Source: Mesorhizobium sp. (GTDB lineage: Bacteria; Pseudomonadota; Alphaproteobacteria; Rhizobiales; Rhizobiaceae). Taken from it: a DNA stretch of 64,000 bases. Shown here piece by piece: positions 35,046 through 43,969 of this stretch. The stretch is taken from positions 186,001-250,000 of the forward strand of contig NZ_SUGA01000004.1 of the NCBI RefSeq assembly GCF_004963255.1, given 5' to 3'. The notes under the pieces were generated by a model. It was not told where the DNA came from. It ran no database searches and was given only the letters and a program-made list of their open reading frames with translations. The stretch's first letter is position 1, and each line of letters opens with the position of its first letter. A program made the position numbers and the translations under genes.

Positions 35046-35507
35046 ATGCGGCTCACGCGCCAGACCAATTATGCGATGCGCATCCTGATGTATTGCGGCG
35101 CAAATACCGACAGGCTGAGCCGCATCCCCGAGATCGCCGCCGCCTATTCGGTGTCGGAACTCTTCCTGTTCAAGATCCTGCAGCCGCTGGTCGAGGCCGG
35201 CCTCGTCGAGACCGTGCGCGGCAGGAATGGCGGTGTCAGGCTCGGCCGCCCGGCCGAGCAGATCAGCCTGTTCGATGTCGTGCGCGTCACCGAAGAGAGC
35301 TTTGCCATGGCCGAGTGCTTCGAGAACGACGCCGCCGAATGCCCGCTGGTCGACAGCTGCGCCCTGAATTCGGCGCTGCGCGAGGCGCTCAACGCCTTCT
35401 TCGCCGTGCTTTCCCGCTACACGATCGCCGATCTGATCGCCGCGCGCCCGAATGTGCGCCACCTGCTCGGCATCGACCTTTTGGAACAGCGCGCGCCGGC
35501 GGCCTAG
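35046..35507 (+). CDS. rirA: RirA, Rrf2-family iron-responsive regulator
   Basis: RirA is the global iron repressor of rhizobia: with an Fe-S cluster it shuts iron-uptake genes. The 153-residue protein has a winged helix (MRLTRQTNYAMRILMYC; ELFLFKILQPLVEAGLVETV) and the three cluster cysteines at residues 91, 99 and 105 (AECF, ECPLVDSC). The N-terminal MRLTRQTNYA start is conserved, so the ATG at 35046 is used rather than the longer frame from 34971. An IRO box precedes it. The stop shares the palindrome CTAG with the convergent hmuV stop. Confidence 0.93.
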   Translation: MRLTRQTNYAMRILMYCGANTDRLSRIPEIAAAYSVSELFLFKILQPLVEAGLVETVRGRNGGVRLGRPAEQISLFDVVRVTEESFAMAECFENDAAECPLVDSCALNSALREALNAFFAVLSRYTIADLIAARPNVRHLLGIDLLEQRAPAA

Positions 35508-36292
35508 GCGGCGGACTGCGGCAACACGAACGGCACGCTTCCTTCGGGCAGCGCGCCGACCTTGAGCCTGCAGTCGAACACCTTTTCGATCAGTTCATCG
35601 TTCAGCACATCCGCCGGTGCACCGGCGGCCGCCAGCTGGCCACGGGAGAGCACGAAAATCCGGTCGGCATACATGGCCGTCAGATTGAGGTCGTGCAGGA
35701 TCGCCACCACGCCGCCACCGCGCCGGGCGAAATCGCGCGCGATGTTCATGATGATGAGCTGGTGCTTGACGTCGAGGCTGGAGACCGGCTCGTCGAGGAA
35801 GAGACAGCGCGGCCGGCCTTCCAGCACCGGCGCCCAGACCTGGCAGAGCACGCGGGCAAGCTGCACGCGCTGCTGCTCGCCGCCTGAAAGCTCCTGGTAG
35901 AAGCGGCCGGCAAAGCCGTCCAGGTCGACGCGCGCCAGCGCCCGCTCGGGCAAACGCGCATCCTCGCCGGGCAGCACGCCCGGGCGCCCGCCGATCAGGC
36001 CGAGGCGCACGATCTCGCGCACCGTGAATGGGAAGGACAGCGCCGTGGCCTGCGGCAGCACGGCGCGCAGCGTGGCTACCTCTACAGCCTTCATGGCCGA
36101 CAGATCGCGGCCGTTGAGGGTGACGGTGCCCGTATAGGCGAGCTCGCCGGTGAGTGCCTTGAGCAAAGTCGTCTTGCCGGACCCGTTCGGCCCGACGATG
36201 GCCGAGACCTCGCCGGGCCGCGCCGTGAAGTCGACATGCGACACGATGCGCTTGCCGCCGATCGTCACCGAAATGTCGCGCGCTTCGATCAT
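35504..36292 (-). CDS. hmuV: Haemin ABC transporter ATP-binding protein
   Basis: This 262-residue ATPase of the haem importer has Walker A GPNGSGKTT, the signature LSGGEQQRVQLARVL, Walker B CLFLDEPVSSLD and the His loop AILHDLNLT. It drives haem across the inner membrane with the HmuU permease. A longer frame to 36508 exists, but the ATG at 36292 gives the family length and lies 7 bases after the hmuU stop. The stop is shared, as a CTAG palindrome, with rirA on the other strand. Confidence 0.92.
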   Translation of the reverse strand: MIEARDISVTIGGKRIVSHVDFTARPGEVSAIVGPNGSGKTTLLKALTGELAYTGTVTLNGRDLSAMKAVEVATLRAVLPQATALSFPFTVREIVRLGLIGGRPGVLPGEDARLPERALARVDLDGFAGRFYQELSGGEQQRVQLARVLCQVWAPVLEGRPRCLFLDEPVSSLDVKHQLIIMNIARDFARRGGGVVAILHDLNLTAMYADRIFVLSRGQLAAAGAPADVLNDELIEKVFDCRLKVGALPEGSVPFVLPQSAA

Positions 36293-36299
36293 GGCAAGC

Positions 36300-37397
36300 T
36301 CACAGATCAATGATGCCGCGCTTGCGCAGCAGGATCCACAGGAAGAACGGCGCGCCGGCGACCGCCGTGACGATCCCGATCGGCAGCTCGGCCGGCGCGA
36401 CGATGGTGCGGGCGACCGCGTCGGCGATGAGCAGCAGCGATGCGCCGAGCAGCGCCGAGGCCGGCAGCAGATAGCGGTTGTCTGGTCCGATCGCCAACCG
36501 CAGGACATGCGGCACGACGATGCCGATGAAACCGATGCCGCCGCTGACCGCGACCGAAGCGCCGACCGCCGCCGATACGCCGACGATGGCCGTGTATTTC
36601 AACCGCTGCACCGGGATGCCGAGATGGCCCGCGGTCGCCTCGCCCAGCGCCAGCGCGTTGAGGCCGCGCGACAGGAATGGCATCGCGGCCAGCGCCAGGA
36701 TGATCACCGGTCCGACGGTGCCGATCTTCGGCCATGTCGCGCCGGCAAGCGAGCCGAGCTGCCAGAAGGTCAAGTCGCGCAGCTGCCGGTCGTCGGCCAT
36801 GAAGATCATGATGCCCGTGAGCGCCATGGCGAGGGCGCTGATGGCGATGCCGGCAAGCAGCATCGTGGCGACCGACGTTCGTCCCTGGCGGGTGGCGATG
36901 GCATAAAGCAGCAACGTCACCAAGAGCCCGCCGAAGAACGCCGCGAGCGGCAAGGCGAGCGTGCCGAACGCAAGCGTCACGGGCGCAAGCCATGTGGTGC
37001 CGAGCACGATAATCGCCACAGCGCCGAGGCTGGAGCCGGCTGAGACGCCGATCAGGCCGGGATCGGCAAGTGGATTGCGGAACAGACCCTGCATCACCGC
37101 GCCGCAGACAGCGAGCGCTGCGCCGATGAGCACGCCGAGCAGCACGCGCGGCATACGGATGTCATAGACGATCAGCCGGTCGCGCGCGGCAAGCGCCGCA
37201 TCCGCCGGAATGGCCCCGGTGAACCAGTCGCGAATGACGCGAACGGCGGACGCGTCGGAAGCGCCCGACGTCAGCGACAGGAACACCGAAAGGGTCAGCG
37301 CCAGGCACAAAAGCGCGATGACGACCCTTGCCCGCGCCGAGCGATCGCCCTCGGCTGCCATCACCCTGCCCACATCTGCTATGGACTGTTCGGCCAT
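36300..37397 (-). CDS. hmuU: Haemin ABC transporter permease
   Basis: This 365-residue FecCD/BtuC-type permease has about ten membrane segments. The N-terminal VALLCLALTLSVFLSLTSG, FRNPLADPGLIGVSAG and the C-terminal FLLWILLRKRG-like region are typical; note the FFLWILLRKRGIIDL end. It forms the inner-membrane channel of the haem importer with HmuV and receives haem from HmuT. The gene sits between hmuT and hmuV with gaps of 6 and 7 bases. Confidence 0.92.
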   Translation of the reverse strand: MAEQSIADVGRVMAAEGDRSARARVVIALLCLALTLSVFLSLTSGASDASAVRVIRDWFTGAIPADAALAARDRLIVYDIRMPRVLLGVLIGAALAVCGAVMQGLFRNPLADPGLIGVSAGSSLGAVAIIVLGTTWLAPVTLAFGTLALPLAAFFGGLLVTLLLYAIATRQGRTSVATMLLAGIAISALAMALTGIMIFMADDRQLRDLTFWQLGSLAGATWPKIGTVGPVIILALAAMPFLSRGLNALALGEATAGHLGIPVQRLKYTAIVGVSAAVGASVAVSGGIGFIGIVVPHVLRLAIGPDNRYLLPASALLGASLLLIADAVARTIVAPAELPIGIVTAVAGAPFFLWILLRKRGIIDL

Positions 37398-37403
37398 CGC
37401 CGC

Positions 37404-38297
37404 TCAGTCCGTGACCTGGTTGCCATAGAGCGAAACGGCCAGATCGTGGATGGCCTCCGCCGTGCGCGGGCCGAAGCCGAGCAGATAGCCACCCCACATG
37501 CTGATCATCTTGCGGTTCGTGCCTGCCGGGGTCGAGGCGACAGCAGGATTGGCGAACAGCTCGTCTTCCGAGATCGGCGGCCCGCCGCCTTTCATCGTCA
37601 GGATGACATCCGGTTTGGCGCTGACGATCGCCTCATCCGTCATCCCCTTATAGCCGGAAAAGCCCTCGACCGCGTTGACCGCGCCGGCAAGCTTGATGAT
37701 CCCGTCGGCCGCGGTGTCGCTGCCGGCGGCAAGGATCTTGCCGCCTTGCGTCGACAGCACGAACAGCACGCGCTTGCGGTCCTTGATCGAGGCCGTCTGC
37801 TTTTCCGCCGACGTCAGCTTCGCGTCCGTCTCCGCGGCCAGCCTCTCCGCCTTGGCTTCAACCCCCAGCGCCTTGCCGACGATGCGTATCTTTTCGAGGA
37901 TGCCCTCATGGTTGAAGTGATCCGGCACCTCGATGAAAGGCACGCTCGATTTCTTCAGCACGTCGACCGCTTCTTTCGGGCCGCTGCCCTGCAGCGCCAG
38001 GATTCCGGTCGGATTGACCGACAGGACACCCTCGGGCGAGAGCGCCCGCATGTAACCGACATCCGGCAGCTTCGCCGCCGCCTCGGGATAGGTGCTGGTC
38101 GAATCGCGGGCCACGAGACGGCCCTCCTCGCCGAGCGCGTAGACGATCTCGGTGATCGATCCGCCTATGGAGGCGATCCGCGAGGAGTCGGAAAAGACAA
38201 CCGTGCCTTCTTCCGCCTTGGCTGGCTGGATGGCGACGACAAGCAGGACACCGAGCATCGGGGCAAGCGCCGTGCGAAAACGGAGAACAAAGCGCAT
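37404..38297 (-). CDS. hmuT: Periplasmic haem-binding protein
   Basis: This 297-residue substrate-binding protein has a signal peptide (about 1-28, ending at PAKA-E). Class III binding-protein lobes follow, with ASIGGSITEIVYALGEEGRL and a Tyr in VGYMRALSPEG, where HmuT ligands occur. The C-terminal half has LGFGPRTAEAIHDLA. It carries haem from the outer-membrane receptor to HmuUV. The gene follows hmuS by 11 bases in one operon. Confidence 0.9.
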   Translation of the reverse strand: MRFVLRFRTALAPMLGVLLVVAIQPAKAEEGTVVFSDSSRIASIGGSITEIVYALGEEGRLVARDSTSTYPEAAAKLPDVGYMRALSPEGVLSVNPTGILALQGSGPKEAVDVLKKSSVPFIEVPDHFNHEGILEKIRIVGKALGVEAKAERLAAETDAKLTSAEKQTASIKDRKRVLFVLSTQGGKILAAGSDTAADGIIKLAGAVNAVEGFSGYKGMTDEAIVSAKPDVILTMKGGGPPISEDELFANPAVASTPAGTNRKMISMWGGYLLGFGPRTAEAIHDLAVSLYGNQVTD

Positions 38298-38308
38298 TGG
38301 GTGCTACC

Positions 38309-39379
38309 TTATGCAGCGGTGGGGCTTGGGATGCGGGGCAGGTTCTCGGCGAGAAAACGCCAGTCTTCCCGCTCGCCTTCGCCTTCATGACGCTTGCCGA
38401 AGAACTGGATGATCATGCTGCCATTGTCATCATAGGCCTCCAGCGAGGTGACGTGGCCGTCCTTCGTCGGCTTGCGCACCGCCCAGACCTCGTGGATGTG
38501 ATCGGTCCTCAAATGCAGGTGGAAGGTCTCGTCGAGCACGTTGATCCACGGCCCCATCGGCTTGACCGATTTGATCGGGCCGGAATGGATCTGGATGCAG
38601 CCGCGATTGCCGACGAAGCACATGATCGGCATCCCGCCTGCAGCGGCGTGATGGAACATGGCGCTGACGGAATCCTTGTCGAGCAGCCAGGCATAGTCCT
38701 GGCCCACCATGCGCACCGCCTCGCGGCGGCTGAGCTTCAGCGTCTTCAGCATGCCGAAGAACTGATGCACATCGGTCAACCGGCTCCAGCGGTCGCGCAG
38801 ATCGTCGATCGAGGCAACCGAACCCTGCCCTTCACCTCCCCTTTCCGCGGCGCTTGGGAGGATCGCGACGGTCGGTTCCTGGTTCAACGATTCGAGGCTC
38901 GCCACCAGTTTCTGATAGGCATAGAGGTTCGACGCCGGCCGCAGATGCACCTTGTGCACCGCCTCGCCCGCCGCGTCGAAGAACTGCAGGCTGCGGCGGA
39001 TGTCGTCGCCGTCGCGCTTCTCGACGGCAAAGCCATGCGCCCAGACCTTCGGGAAGATGCGCAGGTCGATGTTTTCGCCGAGCACCATGGCGTTGTGGTT
39101 GCCGGTCACGACCTTGTCGTAGACGCCGATCTTTTCATGCACGGCGCTTTCGTTGCGGGTAAGCGCCATCACCTCGCCGACCGCCTCGAGGCCGGTCAGA
39201 AGGTCGTTGACGCGCGGCTCGACACGCACCGCGCTGATGCCGCATTGCGCGGCGACCAGTTCCCCTTCCGAAATGCCCAATTGCGCCGAGAGATCGCGCT
39301 CCCGCATTTTCGGATTTTCTTCTCGCGCCCGCCGGATTTCCTCCGGCGACGGCTTCACGCGCTGGTCCATGTCGTTCAC
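38309..39379 (-). CDS. hmuS: Haemin-degrading factor / haem chaperone
   Basis: This 356-residue, two-repeat ChuX/HmuS protein has the internal duplication VMALTRNESAVHEKIG (first half) and LTDVHQFFGMLKTLKLSRREAVRMVG (second half; LTDVHQFFGML and TLKLSRREAVRM). The His in TDVHQFF is the family haem ligand. It receives or degrades incoming haem in the cytoplasm. It is the second gene of the minus-strand hmuP-S-T-U-V operon, with 40 bases between it and hmuP. Confidence 0.9.
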   Translation of the reverse strand: MNDMDQRVKPSPEEIRRAREENPKMRERDLSAQLGISEGELVAAQCGISAVRVEPRVNDLLTGLEAVGEVMALTRNESAVHEKIGVYDKVVTGNHNAMVLGENIDLRIFPKVWAHGFAVEKRDGDDIRRSLQFFDAAGEAVHKVHLRPASNLYAYQKLVASLESLNQEPTVAILPSAAERGGEGQGSVASIDDLRDRWSRLTDVHQFFGMLKTLKLSRREAVRMVGQDYAWLLDKDSVSAMFHHAAAGGMPIMCFVGNRGCIQIHSGPIKSVKPMGPWINVLDETFHLHLRTDHIHEVWAVRKPTKDGHVTSLEAYDDNGSMIIQFFGKRHEGEGEREDWRFLAENLPRIPSPTAA

Positions 39380-39419
39380 CTGTATTGCTTGATGTTCGTC
39401 TATCGCCCGCCGATGGTGG

Positions 39420-39626
39420 TCACTTGTTGAGGATCAGCTTGCCCTGGCGGGTGATCTTAAGGCGGTACAGCGCGCCGTGGTGTTCGATGCCGATCTCGTG
39501 CTCGCCCTGGAACAGCGTGTTGCTGGAGAGCGTCCTCACCGCCAGCGGCACACGTTCGTAACGCATCTGCGTGTCTTCCGGGCGGCGGACGCGATAGCGG
39601 AAATCGTTGGGATTGTGCGTGTTCAT
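39420..39626 (-). CDS. hmuP: HemP/HmuP small haem-uptake regulator
   Basis: This 68-residue HemP-family protein has the pattern VPLAVRTLSSNTLFQGEHEIGI and ends in YRLKITRQGKLILNK. HmuP of Bradyrhizobium is a transcriptional co-activator of the haem receptor gene with Irr (established for that species). A longer frame to 39686 adds 20 residues; the ATG at 39626 with AGGAAAGGA upstream is the usual start. It is the first gene of the hmu operon and divergent from hmuR. Confidence 0.85.
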   Translation of the reverse strand: MNTHNPNDFRYRVRRPEDTQMRYERVPLAVRTLSSNTLFQGEHEIGIEHHGALYRLKITRQGKLILNK

Positions 39627-39690
39627 CGGGTCGGTCCTTTCCTCTGACGGCCACCTTGGCCGCAGCCTCATAAAATGCCGATTCAATTCT

Positions 39691-39705
39691 TGACTTGAAT
39701 ACTCA
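39691..39705. promoter_or_regulatory. IRO box TGA-N9-TCA between hmuP and hmuR
   Basis: TGACTTGAATACTCA is an exact TGA-N9-TCA match in the 200-base divergent gap between hmuP (minus) and hmuR (plus). It overlaps a TTGACT -35-like hexamer (39690-39695). RirA bound here would block both haem operons in iron-replete cells. A direct Irr-type ICE motif was not seen. Confidence 0.75.
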
Positions 39706-39826
39706 TGTTTACTAGTCAGTGCATTACCGGACTAAATGAGTCAACATTTAAGACGCCGGACATGATCAAAAATGCGAGCGAGCCATTGGCCAGCCAGCTA
39801 CGAGCCTGAAAATCTGGAGTTGGGGC

Positions 39827-42040
39827 ATGGGGTTGGTGACTTGGGGACGAACGGGCCTGGCGGGCGAGAATGCGGGTCCGAGCTTCCGAATGGCAAGCGG
39901 GATTGCCATCTTGATGGCCGGAGCGGCGGCGATCGCGCTCAGCGTATCGGCGGCAAAAGCGCAACAGGCCACGCAGCCGGCGACCAGCCAGCAGGCCGAT
40001 CAGAAAAAGAAGGCTGACGAGAAGGCCGCCGCCGAAGGAACCTTGCTCGACAAGATTCTCGTCGTCAGCCGCACCGGCGAGACGGCAATCCAGTCGCTGG
40101 CCTCAGCCAGCCATGTCGATCAGGAGCAGCTCGACCGCCGCATGGCGACGACGCCGAACGAGATGCTGCTCGGCGTGCCCGGCGTCGCCGTGCAGGCCGA
40201 CGCGCGCCGCGTCTCTTCGAGCATCAACATCCGCGGCCTACAGGATTTCGGCCGCGTCGCGGTGATCGTCGACGGCGCCAGGCAGGATTTCCAGCGCTCG
40301 GACCACGGCACGCAGTCGACCTTCTATGTCGATCCTGAGCTCATCAAGTCGGTCGACGTCATCCGCGGTCCCGTCGCCAACACCTACGGCTCCGGCGCCA
40401 TCGGCGGCGTCGTCTTCTTCGACACCAAGGACGCAGCCGATTTCCTCAGGCCGGAAGAGACCTGGGCCGGTTCGCTGACCGGACGCTATGAGAGCAACGG
40501 CAAGGGCTGGACCACCAGCGCCACCGGCGCCTACAAGATCAACGACAACTGGGACGTTCTCGGCAACATCGTCTATCGCGACTATGGCGACTACAAGAAC
40601 GGCGGCGGCGACACCGTTGCCGGCACCGGGTTCGACGTGCTGAGCGGCCTGCTCAAGACCACCATCCGCCCGACCGAGAACAGCGAATTGAAGCTTGGCT
40701 GGGTCGGCTCCAAGGACGGCTGGACCGAGACCAGCGGCGGCGTGCCCGCCAATGACGTCGATCTCAAGTCGAACACCTTCACGGCTCGCTACAACATCAC
40801 CGACGACGCCAAGAGCTGGCTCGATCTCCACATCAACGCCTCCTACAACAAGACCAATCTCGACCTGACGACGCTTGTCCCGCAGAACCGCTTCGATCCG
40901 ACCACCGGCCTGCCCGTGGTGCTGCCGCCCGGCTCGCTGTCGACCTTCGATGTCGGCACGACCGGCATCGACATCTGGAACACCTCGCGCTTCGAGACGG
41001 CGAGCGTCGCGCATGAGCTGACCTATGGCGGCGACTGGGTCGGCGACGATGTCGATACCGGCGGCAGCGCCGGCGGCGACAGTTTCTACACGCCGTCGGG
41101 CAAGCGCAATGTCTCCGGCGCCTACATCCAGGACAAGCTGACTTGGGAATGGCTCGAGGTCATTGGCGGCCTGCGCTACGACAATTACAGCCTGAAGGAC
41201 GACACGAACGAGACCTCAGGCGACAGGGTGTCGCCGCGCATCACCGTCGGCGTGTCGCCCTTCGAAAGCGCCGGCCTTGCAGGTCTGCAATTCTATGGCA
41301 CCTATGCCGAAGGCTACCGCTCGCCCTCGCTGACCGAAACGCTGATCAGCGGCAACCATCCGGCCGGCGTCAGCTTCCCGTTCCTGCCCAATCCGAACCT
41401 CAAGCCCGAGACCGGCAAGACGGTTGAGTTCGGCGTCAACTACAAGCAGAACGACATCATCGAGGCCGGCGACGCGCTTCGCCTCAAGGCCGCCTATTTC
41501 AACAACAATGTCGACGACTACATCGACGGCGTGACGCTCTCGCCCTTCGATCCGACCAGCGGCTGCCCGTTCGGCCCGGGCATTCCGATCTGCTTCCAGT
41601 ACCAGAACTTCGCCAAGGCCAAGATCAACGGCTTCGAGCTGGAAAGCGTCTACGACGCCGGCTGGGGCTATGCCGGCCTGTCGGCCTCGATCATCAACGG
41701 CCACACCATCTCGTATGAAGGCGAGCGCGCCGACCTTGCCACCATCCCCTCATCGCAGGTGACGGCGCAGCTCGGCTTACGCTTCCTCGAGGACAAGCTG
41801 ACCGTCGGCGGCGAAGTGCAGTATAACGGCAAGCCGAAGGGCAATGCGGTGGCCAAGGATTATACGCTGGTCAATGCCTTCGCCAGCTACCAGGCGACGG
41901 ACAGTCTCAAGCTCGACTTCCGCGCCGACAATCTGTTCGACGTCAAATACACCAACCCGCTCAACGGAAGCACGACAGCCGTCCTCTACGAACCCGGCGT
42001 CACGCTGAAGCTCGCGGCAACCATGCGCTTCGGGGGCTGA
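39827..42040 (+). CDS. hmuR: TonB-dependent haem/haemoglobin outer-membrane receptor
   Basis: This 737-residue receptor of the haemoglobin/transferrin/lactoferrin family imports haem across the outer membrane. It has a signal peptide after a longer N-terminus (ALSVSAAKAQQ), then a TonB box (DKILVVSRTGE), and a plug domain with SSINIRGLQDFGRVAVIVDG and VANTYGSGAIGG. The beta-barrel holds the YRSPSLTET and NPNLKPETG pair found in haem receptors, with the His between (SGNHPAG). The barrel ends with an aromatic-poor MRFGG. The upstream gap carries an IRO box. Next genes look like accessory haem genes. Confidence 0.9.
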   Translation: MGLVTWGRTGLAGENAGPSFRMASGIAILMAGAAAIALSVSAAKAQQATQPATSQQADQKKKADEKAAAEGTLLDKILVVSRTGETAIQSLASASHVDQEQLDRRMATTPNEMLLGVPGVAVQADARRVSSSINIRGLQDFGRVAVIVDGARQDFQRSDHGTQSTFYVDPELIKSVDVIRGPVANTYGSGAIGGVVFFDTKDAADFLRPEETWAGSLTGRYESNGKGWTTSATGAYKINDNWDVLGNIVYRDYGDYKNGGGDTVAGTGFDVLSGLLKTTIRPTENSELKLGWVGSKDGWTETSGGVPANDVDLKSNTFTARYNITDDAKSWLDLHINASYNKTNLDLTTLVPQNRFDPTTGLPVVLPPGSLSTFDVGTTGIDIWNTSRFETASVAHELTYGGDWVGDDVDTGGSAGGDSFYTPSGKRNVSGAYIQDKLTWEWLEVIGGLRYDNYSLKDDTNETSGDRVSPRITVGVSPFESAGLAGLQFYGTYAEGYRSPSLTETLISGNHPAGVSFPFLPNPNLKPETGKTVEFGVNYKQNDIIEAGDALRLKAAYFNNNVDDYIDGVTLSPFDPTSGCPFGPGIPICFQYQNFAKAKINGFELESVYDAGWGYAGLSASIINGHTISYEGERADLATIPSSQVTAQLGLRFLEDKLTVGGEVQYNGKPKGNAVAKDYTLVNAFASYQATDSLKLDFRADNLFDVKYTNPLNGSTTAVLYEPGVTLKLAATMRFGG

Positions 42041-42047
42041 GCGAGAC

Positions 42048-42482
42048 ATGAAACGCTTGACGGCATCCTTTCGTCTGCTGACCTCGACGTTCGCGATGTC
42101 GCTTGCGACGGTGCCGGCGTGGGCCCAGTCCGCGCCGGCCCTCAGCCTCGAGCTCAACGCCGCGCAGCCTTCGGAAAAAGGTTGCCGGCTGACCTTCGTC
42201 GTCAACAATGCGCTCGGCGCGGATCTCTCCAAGGCGGGTTTCGAGATCGCGCTGTTCAACGAGGCCGGCGTCGTCGACCGGCTCACCGTGCTGGATTTCA
42301 AGGACCTGCCCGCCGGCAAGACCAAGGTCACGCGCTTCGACCTCGCCGGCGCCGACTGCGGCAAGCTCGGCCGCGTGCTGATCAACAGCGCGACCGAATG
42401 CGCCGGCGCTGGCGTCGATCCGGCGGCCTGCATGCGCGCGTTGAAGACATCGACCAGGACCGGCATCGCTTTCGGAGTTTGA
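42048..42482 (+). CDS. Secreted hypothetical protein of the haem locus
   Basis: This 144-residue protein has a signal peptide (about residues 1-26, ending VPAWA-Q) and a small Ig-like domain with cysteines at EKGCRLTF, GADCGK, TECAG and PAACM. It starts 7 bases after the receptor gene stop, so it is probably in one transcript with it and with the TonB-like gene after it. Function unknown; it could help fold or anchor the receptor or bind haem in the periplasm. Confidence 0.68.
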   Translation: MKRLTASFRLLTSTFAMSLATVPAWAQSAPALSLELNAAQPSEKGCRLTFVVNNALGADLSKAGFEIALFNEAGVVDRLTVLDFKDLPAGKTKVTRFDLAGADCGKLGRVLINSATECAGAGVDPAACMRALKTSTRTGIAFGV

Positions 42483-42488
42483 CAAGCA

Positions 42489-43577
42489 GTGGGCTTCGAG
42501 CCGGCACGGACCGCCTTTGCACTATTCACGGCCGGCATGGACCTGGGGCTGCTTGCGGCAACCGATCTTGATTTGACAAGGACGCGTCGCTTGCCGCAGG
42601 TCTCCCCGCGAGCCATGCAGGACATCGCCCCCCTCCCCGACGCCGACAGCGAACCGGCGATCCAGTCGCCCGAGCCGCTCGCGCAGGATCGGCGGTCGGC
42701 GCACGACCGCAAATGGCCGGTGGCGATTGTCGTCTCCGGCTTGCTCCATGCCGCCGCCGCGGCGGCGTTTTTCATCGCGCCCGCCGGAACATTCGACCCC
42801 CTGGACGCGATCCAGGCCGAGGGCAGCAGCCAGTCAGGCGCCGACGCCCAGGGCAGCGCCCTCAATGACGCGACGCCCGGCGCGGTGGATGTAACCTTGG
42901 TGGCGGATCCGCAGCCGGTGAAGCGCCAAGCTATCCAGCCCACTCCGCCGGCCGAAGCGCCGCAACCGGCCAGCCAACCTGTAACGCCTCAGCCTCCGGC
43001 TGAAGCCGCCCAGGAGCCCGCTTCCACGCCCGATATCCTAACGGCCGCCACAGCGCGCCAAGACGATCAGAGCGTGCCCATGGCCGGCGAACCGGCGCCT
43101 GCGACCGAGCCGCAAAGCGCTGCCGCGTCGCCTGCCGAACCCGAACACCCACCGGCCCCGGCGGCAACGTCGGGCGCACCGGCAGGATCGGGCCAACCCG
43201 TTGAGACGCGCGGCACGGAAACAGCGGATGGCGACGCGCGCGATGCGCCGACCATCGCCAGCAGGGGTAAGATGAAGGCCGGCGCCGGCAATGCCCTGGA
43301 ATCCCGCTACAGCGGCGAAATTCAAAAGAGGCTCGCCCGCGCCAACCGCCGCATTTCGAAATCGGTCCAGGCAAAGGCCCGCAACAATGCCAGGGTGGTG
43401 TTTGTCGTCATGGCCGACGGCAGCATCAGCGACCTGCAGCTCGCCGAAAGTTCCGGCTCCGCCGAGCTCGATCAATTCGCTTTGACGCTGGTGCGCAAGC
43501 AGGCACCGTTCCCTCCCATTCCACCCGAGACAGGAAGATCAAGTTGGGTGTTCAAAGCGCGGATCGGTCCCTTCTGA
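42489..43577 (+). CDS. TonB family energy-transducing protein
   Basis: This roughly 362-residue protein has one N-terminal membrane segment (VAIVVSGLLHAAAAAAFFIA, about residues 77-96) and a long Pro/Ala/Glu-rich periplasmic linker. The C-terminal TonB domain has RYSGEIQKRLARANRRISKSV, NARVVFVVMADGSISDLQL and PFPPIPPETGRSSWVFKARIGPF; the last part is the TonB C-terminal strand region. It would couple ExbBD energy to the haem receptor. The GTG at 42489 is the upstream limit; ATGs at 42537 and 42615 also keep the membrane segment. ExbB and ExbD are not in the window. Confidence 0.8.
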   Translation: MGFEPARTAFALFTAGMDLGLLAATDLDLTRTRRLPQVSPRAMQDIAPLPDADSEPAIQSPEPLAQDRRSAHDRKWPVAIVVSGLLHAAAAAAFFIAPAGTFDPLDAIQAEGSSQSGADAQGSALNDATPGAVDVTLVADPQPVKRQAIQPTPPAEAPQPASQPVTPQPPAEAAQEPASTPDILTAATARQDDQSVPMAGEPAPATEPQSAAASPAEPEHPPAPAATSGAPAGSGQPVETRGTETADGDARDAPTIASRGKMKAGAGNALESRYSGEIQKRLARANRRISKSVQAKARNNARVVFVVMADGSISDLQLAESSGSAELDQFALTLVRKQAPFPPIPPETGRSSWVFKARIGPF

Positions 43578-43633
43578 AGTCTCGGTTGAAGCCATCCTGA
43601 ACGCCACAATTCATGCAATTCGAAAGGAAACCA

Positions 43634-43948
43634 ATGTACATCGCCATGAATCGCTTCAAGGTCCAGAACGGCTCGGAAGAAGCCTTCGAGGATGTCTGGA
43701 AAAACCGCGATTCCAGCCTCTCGGAAATGAAGGGTTTCAGGGAATTCCACCTGCTGCGCGGGCCGGTCAACGAGACCGAGGGCTATACGCTGTTTGCCTC
43801 GCATACGGTCTGGGCAAGCCAGGAGGATTTCGTCGCCTGGACGAAGTCGGAAAACTTCCGCGCCGCCCATCGCAACGCCGGCGGCTCGAAGGTTCATTAC
43901 CTCGGCCACCCGCAGTTCGAAGGCTTTTCGGTCGTCGAAGGCGCTTAG
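43634..43948 (+). CDS. hmuQ: IsdG-type haem-degrading monooxygenase
   Basis: This 104-residue ABM-fold protein opens haem and releases iron. The IsdG triad is visible: Asn6 (MYIAMNRF), Trp69 (DFVAWTKS) and His79 (FRAAHRNAG). Rhizobial HmuQ/HmuD are of this kind. The ATG at 43634 has AAAGGAAA before it; a start at 43613 is in frame but less likely. It follows the TonB-like gene by 56 bases and completes uptake, transfer and degradation of haem in one island. Its stop is 20 bases from a long palindrome. Confidence 0.85.
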   Translation: MYIAMNRFKVQNGSEEAFEDVWKNRDSSLSEMKGFREFHLLRGPVNETEGYTLFASHTVWASQEDFVAWTKSENFRAAHRNAGGSKVHYLGHPQFEGFSVVEGA

Positions 43949-43969
43949 TTTATCTCTGCTGACCAGTAA

